A program made the position numbers and the translations under genes. This document shows, piece after piece, positions 56,974 to 64,000 of a stretch of 64,000 bases of DNA (its first letter is position 1; each line of letters starts with the position of its first letter). The stretch covers positions 1,178,001 through 1,242,000 of the forward strand of contig RSEE01000002.1 in NCBI GenBank assembly GCA_003971905.1, written 5' to 3'. The stretch comes from Moniliella sp. 'wahieum'. Its lineage: Eukaryota; Basidiomycota; Moniliellomycetes; Moniliellales; Moniliellaceae. The notes beneath the pieces are model-generated. The model made no database searches and was not told the DNA's origin. It saw only the letters and a program-made list of their open reading frames with translations.

Positions 56974-57622
56974 TTAGTACACGGAAGGGGTGGCCCATGG
57001 TCGACTTGACGTTGAGCGACTTGACGTTCTGCCAGTTCTTCTTGAGCAGCGAGATGAGGAAGTTGATGGCAAGCATCACGTTGGCCAGCAGCTCCTCGTC
57101 CGACATCTGCACGTGACCAATGGCCACACCGAGGCAGAGCACCTTCTTGAGCTGGAACTTGATCGTCGACTTGACCTCAATCGACTTCTTCTCCAGGTCG
57201 TCGGCGTGCGAGACGGGCGTGGGGAACTTGCCCGCCTTGGAAAGACCGGGGCCCAGCAGACGGGGGATCTGCTTGATGAGCGCCTCCGAGGCCAGGAACG
57301 CATCAAACTTCTTGGCCAGCTTCTTGACCAGCTTCTTGTTCTTGTTGAGCTTCTTGAGGTCCTCCACCGTCATAAAGTCAAGCCCAATCAGCTTGGCCTG
57401 GTCCACGTGCGCAGCATCCGCAAGAATGCACACCGTCATGCGCGGGCGCGGCACATGGGGCAGCTTGATCGTGCCGCTGAAACGCTTGTCACGCTGCGGG
57501 TCGTAGTTCTTGAGGCCAATCTGCAGCTCCACCGTCTCGTTGAAGTTACGGTGCTTCTCCTCGCTGGCCTTCAGCAGCTCCTGCAGCGAGGCGCGGACGG
57601 ACGAGACCTGGATCTTGGACAT
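56974..57622 (-). CDS. RPL10A: 60S ribosomal protein L10a (uL1)
   Basis: The L1-stalk protein of the large ribosomal subunit. The single uninterrupted frame starts [20 protein letters not shown]. It shows [78 protein letters not shown] and [20 protein letters not shown], then [11 protein letters not shown]. The family ends a few residues after this point with Tyr-stop, but the observed frame runs on. A one- or two-base indel near 56978 would give the expected TAA at 56974-56976. The length is then about 216 residues, as in other eukaryotes. No intron is present, unusual for a fungal ribosomal protein gene but not unknown. Confidence 0.96.
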
Positions 57623-58219
57623 CTTGGCAGTCGCACGCTTGGCAAGATGGCGGTGGAGAGAAAAAAAAGTATCCACGGCGGCTGTTCCTACGCTTTTGGC
57701 GGGTTGCGGGGGCGGGCCATCCTGACGAAAGCTGCGGCGCCCGCAATAAAATTGCACCATTAGGGTTGCCTGCCAGGGTTGCCCGGTGCTGATTTGCAAT
57801 TTTACCTGCCAAGCCCTCCACTCAGCTCAGGCGGCGCATGAGCATCACACGTCACGCGTCACGGTGACGAGTCGGCGACTGCAATCGCTGATCACATTGA
57901 ATACCGTTGGAGCGGCCGCTAACACTCACTGAGCGAGCGCAGCAGCCACTTGGCACTACGCAAAAGGCAAGAACAACTGGCATGTCCCCTGGCAAACCTC
58001 AGCTCAGCGCCCTCATTTTTCCAGCGCGCCAGGTAGACTGTCGGCTACCAGGTTGCCCCTCTGACGCTATGCACAATGATCTGAGTGCGTCTCAATCATG
58101 CCATCTCGTACATCCACCTTCTGCTGCCTCCGAAGTCCAGCAGCACCCAGCTCGGCCTTCCCCAGGCAGATGCTGCTGGCCGGGGGCGCGGACGGAGGAG
58201 GAATGCAGCGTATTACGCG
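57623..58219. other. RPL10A upstream region
   Basis: No gene recognised. A short ACGCGTC heptad patch lies at 57846-57872 (ACACGTCACGCGTCACGGTG). Confidence 0.55.
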
Positions 58220-58871
58220 TTACGGTTGCTTGCTGTGCACCGTTTCGGTAGGCGGGATGAGTTCCCGGGCGGCGGCATGGTACCCACAGCCCGAGCAGAT
58301 GCGAAGCTGGGGCTCCTCGTTCCATTGGGTAATGTGCGGCTTGAGTTGGGTGCCCAAGTCGGTGCAGTAGAAGCTGGCCTTGCGGATCAACGTGGGTTCC
58401 GCGTGCGCTTTCGTGTTGGGGCAGTACCACACGCAGCTCATCTGGGTTCATGGGGTTAGCCTTGGGCGGCTCGGGCGCTGGACCATCCAAGGGAGGTAGG
58501 GGGGAGGGGGGGGTTAGGCACGCACCGTTCTGTCCCTCGGGACGGGTGCGCTCGACGACGAGGCCAACGGTGTTTTCGAAGCGGATGGGCGAGTGGGCCG
58601 TGTTGGCCGGAAGCATAAACATCTCCCCTTCCTTAATTGGCACATCTTTGAACTTGCCATCCTCAATGATCTTGAGCAGCATGTCGCCCTGGACCTGGTA
58701 AAAGAACTCCTCGGTGGGCTGGAAGTGGTAGTCGCTGCGCTGGTTCGGCCCGCCAACGACCATGACCGTGTAGTCCTGCGAGCGGAAGAGGCAAAAGTTG
58801 CCCACCGGAGGCGCCAGACGCTCCTTGTTCTCCTCCACCCAGCGGGGGAAGTTGAGTGGCGGAATGACCAT
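58220..58871 (-). CDS. BNA1: 3-hydroxyanthranilate 3,4-dioxygenase
   Basis: Opens the ring of 3-hydroxyanthranilate in the kynurenine route to quinolinate and NAD. It starts MVIPPLNFPRWVEENKERL. The cupin shows NFCLFRSQDYTVMVVGGPNQ, then RSDYHFQPTEEFFYQVQGDM (iron ligands His and Glu), KEGEMFMLPANTAHSPIRFE and GLVVERTRPEGQN. An 84-bp intron (58442-58525, GTGCGT...ACCCAG, branch GGCTAAC) splits the Asp codon of DELR. One extra base near 58425 shifts the frame, after which WYCPNTKAHAEP, YCTDLGTQLKPHITQWNEEP and ICSGCGYHA supply the four-Cys rubredoxin-like site of fungal and bacterial forms. The end is TVHSKQP-stop. At about 189 residues it fits the family. Confidence 0.95.
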
Positions 58872-59669
58872 GGGTGCAGGTGAGGGCGAAGGGGGAGGTG
58901 GTACGGGGACAAGAAGGACGAGCGGCGACAAAGGACGACAGGCCCGGGGTTTATTTATGCTTGCCCGCTGATGTCGTCTCATCTTCGGCGGCCTGCGCAA
59001 GCAGCTCATATTGACCGCCCCGACATGCGACAGGCGCCTCTCGGATTCGGCCTTGGCTGGCGCCTACGCCGACCAGCGAGGTCACGTGTTTTTTGGTCTA
59101 CCAGTGCAACATGTAATCTCCGGTATGGGCAATCGGACGCGCTCTTCTTGCCGCTACAAGCAAGAAGCACGTGCGCTCGGACCACTTGTCGGATTTCGTG
59201 GAACGCTGCAGAAAAAGAAAGTCTCTTCGTCTTCGGCAACTGGTACCCAATGGACCAGACATCCGACTGCGTTGGCGCGCAGCCGCCCTTCCGCCTCCCC
59301 CAATAACGCCTCGTCTGGTGGCCACCAGACCAGGACGCAAAACAGCTGCATCGCGGCCCATATGGCGTGCATCGATACTTGGTTAGAGCGAAAGGAACTA
59401 CAATGCAGAGATTACGAGAACAGGGGTGTGTGTAAGCCGTTGAAGCAATGCAATGATGATGGGAAGGGGGAATCATGGTCCGGGGTGAACCGACATGTTG
59501 TTGTACACGCGTATCGAGATACATGGAAGTCGTTGAGACGAACAAGGGAAAGGACAGAAGTTACGAGGTGGGTGTCAGAGGTCGCAGAGGGGGGTGAGGG
59601 GGAGCGAGCAACGACAGGCAAGACCCGCTTGGAGTTGAACCAAGGGTGTGCAGGGTCGTGGGAAAAAAA
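58872..59669. other. BNA1 promoter and SAM synthetase 3' region
   Basis: No further gene or repeat recognised. Confidence 0.55.
58951..58960 (-). promoter_or_regulatory. TATA-like element of BNA1
   Basis: GCATAAATAA on the minus strand, about 80 bp upstream of the start codon. Confidence 0.35.
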
Positions 59670-60921
59670 TTAAAGCGTGAGCTTCTTGGGCTGCTCCCAG
59701 GTGAACTCGGGGCGGCCAAAGTGGCCATAAGAGGCAGTGGAGCGGTAAATGGGCTTTTGGAGCTCGAGGTGGTGCACAATCACACCCGGCTTGAGGGTTA
59801 AAGTTCTTGCGCACAATGTCCACCAGCTCGGCATCCGTCTTGGTCGAGGTGCGTACGACTCGACCAAGCCGACAGCGGTTCGGCCACACCAATCGCGTAC
59901 GAAAGCTGCACCAACGCCCGGCGGGCCAGACCGGCAGCAACGAGCGACTTGGCCACCCAACGCGCCGTGTAGGGCCGAGCGGTCCACCTTGGAAAAGTCC
60001 TTGCCCGAAAACGCACCACCACCGTGCGCGCCCCAGCCTCCGTACGTGTCGACAATGATCTTGCGGCCCGTCAGACCCGCATCGCCCTGAGGGCCGCCAA
60101 TCAAAGCGGCCGGAAGGCTGGATGTGGTAGATGGTGTGCTCGTCAATCAGGTTGGCAGGAATGACCTCCTTGATGATCTTCTCGAGAATCTCGGCGCGCA
60201 GGTGCTCCGTCGTAACCTCGTCCGAGTGCTGGGTCGAGACGACAACCGTGTCCACACGAACGGGCACCACCGCACCGCCATCCTTCTTGTACTGGACCGT
60301 GACCTGGGTCTTGGTGTCGGGACGCAGCCAGGGGAGCGCACCCGTCTTGCGTGCGACCGTCAGCGCACGGTTCAGCTTGTGGGCAAGGGTAAGCGTGAGC
60401 GGCATGAGCTCGGGCGTCTCATCCGTAGCATAGCCAAACATGATGCCCTGGTCGCCGGCACCATGGTCTTCCAACGAACCATGGTCCAGGCCCTGGGCAA
60501 TGTCCGGGCTCTGCTGCTCAATGGCAACCAGAACATTGCACGTCTTGTAGTCAAAGCCCTTGGCGCTGTCGTCGTACCCAATCTCCTTGATCGTGTCGCG
60601 AATGACCTTTTGGTAGTCAATCACCGCCTTGGTCGTGATCTCACCAAAGACCATCACCATGCCCGTCTTGGTCGCCGTCTCGCAAGCAACCTTCGAGTTG
60701 GGGTCCTGGGCGAGGCACGCGTCGAGGATGGCATCGGACACTTGGTCACAGATCTTGTCGGGGTGGCCCTCGCCGACCGACTCGCTAAGCGCAAGAAGGA
60801 ATGGGTTAGGCACGAGGAGAGGAGCGAGCCGGGGCCAGCGCGGGGAGGAAGCGTACGACGTGAAGAGGAAGTGCCCCTCGGGCAGCTTGTGGTTGTGGAA
60901 CGAAACACCGTTGGCAGCCAT
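59670..60921 (-). CDS. SAM2: S-adenosylmethionine synthetase
   Basis: Makes S-adenosylmethionine from methionine and ATP in the cytosol. Exon 1 codes [20 protein letters not shown] plus TS. A 72-bp intron (60785-60856, GTACGC...CGCTTAG) splits the following Ser codon. Exon 2 starts [20 protein letters not shown], which holds the catalytic His. Signature 1, [15 protein letters not shown], and signature 2, [14 protein letters not shown] (in a shifted frame), are intact. Other blocks are [36 protein letters not shown] and [11 protein letters not shown]. The end is [10 protein letters not shown]-stop. Frame breaks lie near 60120, 60010-59990, 59910, 59860 and 59800. The length of about 393 residues is typical. 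Confidence 0.96.
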
Positions 60922-62763
60922 GGCGCGGGCAGGCGGATGGGCGGGGGGGCGGGAGAGAAGGAGAGAGGGACGGGGGGGGAAGGAAGAGGAGAGAGGCGGT
61001 GAGAAGAAACGTGGGGGGGCTTTTAAAAGCGCCAATTTTTTTCGATTGGATCGCTGGCCACGTGCGGGCAGCTGCTGTGGTTTTTTGCTGCTGGGTGCCG
61101 GCCAGCCAAGCATCTATCCATCCCATCCCGGCCTCGCGCGCGCTCCCGCCACTGCCCCGGCCGCACCACGCCGCACCACGCCGCACCACGCCAGAGCTGC
61201 AACTTTCACCCTTCCGCCCGCCCCGCCGTCCGCCACTGGCCCTGTGCCCGGGGGCGCCCAACCGGCCCATTCCGCCCCTCTGCCCCCGACATCTCCGCGG
61301 CAACTTTCAATGGGAGGGCGCGGCGTTGCACCCGAGCAGGGCCGTGCCGTGCTTTCGGCCTAGGCGCCATGTGCGTCCAAATGGCGTGCTTGGGCATGCC
61401 CAGCAACCAGCAACCCTACCGCAAGCACGCGGGCAACGCGTGAATATTGAATGCCTGCCCGCCCCCCTTATCGGATGCACAGCCTACCCACCTGCCTACC
61501 CGCACCCCACACCCTTGCGGGCCTGCAGATTCAATGTTCAACGTGAACGTTCAACTCGGGCGTCAAATGTTCAAACGCACCCAGCGCAGCGCCGCTGTCT
61601 CCAACGAGGGGGGATGCAGGGTGGTTGGGTTGGCCGCCACAGCCGCCGGCCGCTCTGGCGGAGCAACGGGTGAAATGGACCAGCCCTCGACCAATCATTA
61701 ATCAGCGATCGATGAGCTCCAGTTTTGCCCTCGCAAGCTCAGAGCGGTCAGGTGACCGCCACCGCTCCGCCCCTTCCGCCTCGGCTGACCTGGTCACCCA
61801 GTCACGGCCAGCGCTCAGGCAGAGCCTGGCTGCGTCGGGATGTGGACGGTGTGGATGTCGCTGATGGATGACGCAGGCGGCGGGGGTGGGATGGGCGTGC
61901 GGGCGGGTGGGCACGCTGCGAGCGCAGCGCTCCGGGCAGCTCCCTGCGCCCGTTCCCAACAGCCCACACTGCCCCTGCCCAGCCCCAGCGCGTCAGTACT
62001 CAGTCGGAGCTCAGGCTCTCAGGCACGTGGCCGCGTCTGCGCACTGTGGCGCCCCGCCGGCCCCAGCCGTGCAGCGGAGCGGCGTGGAGCCACACTGGCG
62101 CCGTGCGGCTGCAGCTGCCCTCGGCTGCTCCCCACATTCAGGCTGGCAGGCTGCACGCTGCAAGCTCCAGATCGCAGAGCTTCAGGCTTCGCCCGGAGCC
62201 GGGCAAGCACTGGCGCAGCGCAGTGGCTAGTGGCTAGTGGTTCTGGCCAAGCGAGCGCGGCGCTGCCGGCAGACGGCGCTGGGCCACATTGTGCCCGCTC
62301 CCACGTCACACACCGCGCGGTGCCTGCGCGGTGCCTGCCAGGGCGCACCGCTGCGTGCCGGTCCGCTGCCGCGCCTCGGCACACGCGGGCACGGCGCCAG
62401 TGCAGCCAGGGGGCGGTGACATGTGGCAAGGCGCATGGCATGTGGCATGTGGCACGTGTGATGCAGGCGAGCAGTGTGATGCGTGACGGCCGCCTGACAG
62501 CGCGGCCTCCCCCGGTGAGCCAGTCCCAGTCGTGGCGTCGCGGCGACCGGCGGCTGCTCTGATCGGGATCGCTCAGCCGCTCCTCCCTTGGCGCCAGCGC
62601 CGCCAGGAGACCCCCGCCCGCGTTGGTGCGCGCCAGGCTGCCCAATTGAAACCAAGCCTGCCCGCCTCTCCCCGCTGCCCTTCCGTCTCCCTCGGCCGAC
62701 CCACCACCCGCGTCCTCCGCCCAACCCCCAACCCCCTGCCGCCGCCCGGCGTGAGATTGCACA
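60922..62763. other. GC-rich divergent intergenic region
   Basis: Between SAM2 and the YABBY-like gene. No gene recognised; the very long minus-strand open frame across 62019-63440 is an effect of high GC with Arg/Gly/Ala-rich translation. A triple CGCACCACGC repeat lies near 61166-61193, and an AACGTTC patch near 61534-61556. Confidence 0.55.
61021..61028 (-). promoter_or_regulatory. TATA-like element of SAM2
   Basis: TTTTAAAA, about 100 bp upstream of the SAM2 start, is the only A/T-rich element in a very G/C-rich leader. Confidence 0.35.
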
Positions 62764-63436
62764 TGTCCGGCTACCACGCGTACGCGCTGCCCCCCCACTA
62801 TCGCCGCCCCCCGCGCCCGCCGTCGGCCTCGCCACGCCCCACCTGGACGACTGTCTGCTGACCGACCCGCGCCTCGGCCCCTCCCTCCTCTCCTCCCAGC
62901 CCACCTACCGCTCTCTCCCCCCCTGGAGCTCCTCGCCCCCCTCGACCCCAACACCGCCTTTGCCCCCACCTCTGCCCTCGTGCCCCCTCCCCCACCCCAC
63001 CCGGACTGGGCCGCGTCGCCCCCCCCCCAGGCTCGACCTGCCGCGCCCGCGGAGCACATGCCCCCCTCTTCCACATCCCCTCCACCCATGCGCCGCCTGT
63101 CCCGGACGCGCCCCTGTTCGCCTCGCTCGCGCCCGATGTCGTTCCCGCCCCCGCGCCAGGTCCGCTCGCCCACCCGCCCGTCAAGCGAACGCGCACACCC
63201 AAAAGCGCTTGAACAATCCGGCCAAGCAGGACGAGTCTCCACCGCGGCGCAAGCGGCCTTGGTCCCCGTACAATGTGTACATGTCCAAGGCGGTCGCCTT
63301 GGTGCGCGCCCGCCGCGAAGGCATGACCCACAAAGAAGCGTTTGGCATCGCCGCCCATGAATGGCATTTCCACCCGACCAACCCCAAGAAGAAAGCCGAC
63401 GCAGAGGAGACGCCAGCGGCCAACACGTCTGCCTAG
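62764..63436 (+). CDS. YABBY/HMG-like domain protein, frameshifted
   Basis: The C-terminal 75 residues form a small domain: RKRPWSPYNVYMSKAVALVR, then GMTHKEAFGIAAHEWHFHP and NPKKK. This matches the compact HMG-like fold called YABBY-like in fungi (pattern PSxYNxYM, MxHKEAF, aromatic Trp, P-N). In plants YABBY proteins are DNA-binding developmental regulators; the role in fungi is not settled. The N-terminal region, from ATG 62764 (MSGYHAYALPPHYRRPP), is Pro/Ala-rich and crosses several frames (breaks near 62820, 62930 and 63160). A basic stretch VKRTRTPK just before the domain looks like a nuclear signal. The start is tentative; the domain is clear. Confidence 0.65.
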
Positions 63437-64000
63437 CCATCTAGCCATGCTGCTCTTCACCCCTCCCCCTCCGCATCCCTCCCTGCCCGCGCGGCCCCCG
63501 CCCCGTATCCTCTTTTTTGCTTCTTGCACACCCGTCGAACGTTGACCTTGAACGTTGACTTTACTCTCCCTCGCCTGGGTCCATCCCCCTCCTGCTCTGT
63601 TCCAGCCGTACATACTGTCTGTGTCCTCTTTGCCTCTTGATGTGGCTCCTGCTTGACCCCACTCATGCCCTATCCCATTGCTGCCGAGACGCTTCAGGCG
63701 GGCTGCACAGCGGGCTCAAGTGACTATACCTAGTCGCATCGTACTCGTACTGCCTTCATAGAGAGGGGCTGCTGGCCTGCCGGCGCAGCATGCATGCAGC
63801 TTTCCCATCCTCTCTCCCCCTCCCCCTGTTATTTGTCCTTGGTTTCGTTTCCCTTCTGCCTATGGAGAAGATCGAATGCGATGCCCATATGGCCCACGTA
63901 TTCCAGCTGTGATGGCTTTCTAAAAACGCGTGGTCTTGCCCAGGATGGCGGCGATAGGAGAACATGGACCCAGACAAAGGCAACCCGGTATAGCAAGTAT
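63437..64000. other. Window end, 3' of the YABBY-like gene
   Basis: No gene recognised. An AACGTTG heptad pair lies at 63537-63560 (GAACGTTGACCTTGAACGTT). The 75-codon minus-strand frame at 63756-63983 could be the end of a gene beyond the window, but no motif supports it. Confidence 0.5.

Noticed and set aside
57076-57763. Long plus-strand open frame over RPL10A
   Set aside because: Shadow of the highly expressed, codon-biased RPL10A gene on the opposite strand.
44935-61000. Biosynthetic gene cluster
   Set aside because: Neighbouring genes belong to unrelated core processes with separate promoters on both strands.
62019-63440. 473-codon minus-strand open frame
   Set aside because: High GC suppresses stops; the translation is Arg/Gly/Ala-rich and the strand is opposite to the YABBY-like gene.

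Overview
The window is nuclear DNA of a fungus, most likely a basidiomycete. It carries a 1,3-beta-glucan synthase (FKS) gene, a SUR7/PalI-type cortical membrane protein, a kynurenine-pathway 3-hydroxyanthranilate dioxygenase, cytosolic and mitochondrial housekeeping genes, short GT-AG introns (about 60-210 bp) with CTAAC-like branch points, a nuclear tRNA-Arg gene with an intron, and a decayed Ty1/copia element. The exact lineage cannot be fixed from this sequence alone.

Layout. 1-1653: 3' half of the ubiquitin E1 gene UBA1 (+). 1.65-6.6 kb: gene-poor, repeat-rich. 6.6-7.75 kb: C2H2 zinc-finger factor (+). 7.75-13.7 kb: mostly gene-poor, with one unidentified minus-strand gene (10.2-12.86 kb). 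13.7-18.1 kb: membrane-anchored alpha/beta hydrolase and glucose-6-phosphate dehydrogenase (both -). 19.6-22.8 kb: SUR7/PalI protein and a small zinc-finger-like protein (+). 23.4-29.0 kb: FKS (-). 29-35 kb: gene-poor, with a copia remnant and many short repeats. 35.2-36.9 kb: secreted lysozyme-like candidate (+). 38.8-39.8 kb: riboflavin synthase (-), divergent from a possible Nrm1/Whi5-like gene at 40.3 kb (+). 43-44 kb: second C2H2 protein. 44.9-52.3 kb: QCR7, tRNA-Arg, PAT1, profilin and the complex I 51-kDa subunit, all +. 52.4-53.4 kb: methionine aminopeptidase (-). 55.5-56.7 kb: Nudix CoA diphosphatase-like gene (+). 57-61 kb: ribosomal protein L10a, 3-hydroxyanthranilate dioxygenase and S-adenosylmethionine synthetase (all -). 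62.8-63.4 kb: YABBY/HMG-like domain protein (+).

The genes are unrelated core functions (ubiquitin, pentose phosphate, cell wall, respiration, mRNA decay, actin, translation, NAD, riboflavin and methyl-donor metabolism). No operon or metabolic cluster is evident.

Two properties run through the whole window. First, nearly every conserved gene is broken by one-base indels, mostly single-base deletions, although the proteins remain highly conserved on both sides. This points to an uncorrected long-read consensus rather than mass gene death. Second, the intergenic DNA is sprinkled with short arrays of period 7 bp. Almost all are built from a palindromic hexamer plus one spacer base (AAGCTT+G, ATGCAT+C, ACGCGT+G, ACCGGT+T, AACGTT+G, AGCGCT+G and others). 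I know of no named element with this rule, and it is the most interesting pattern here.
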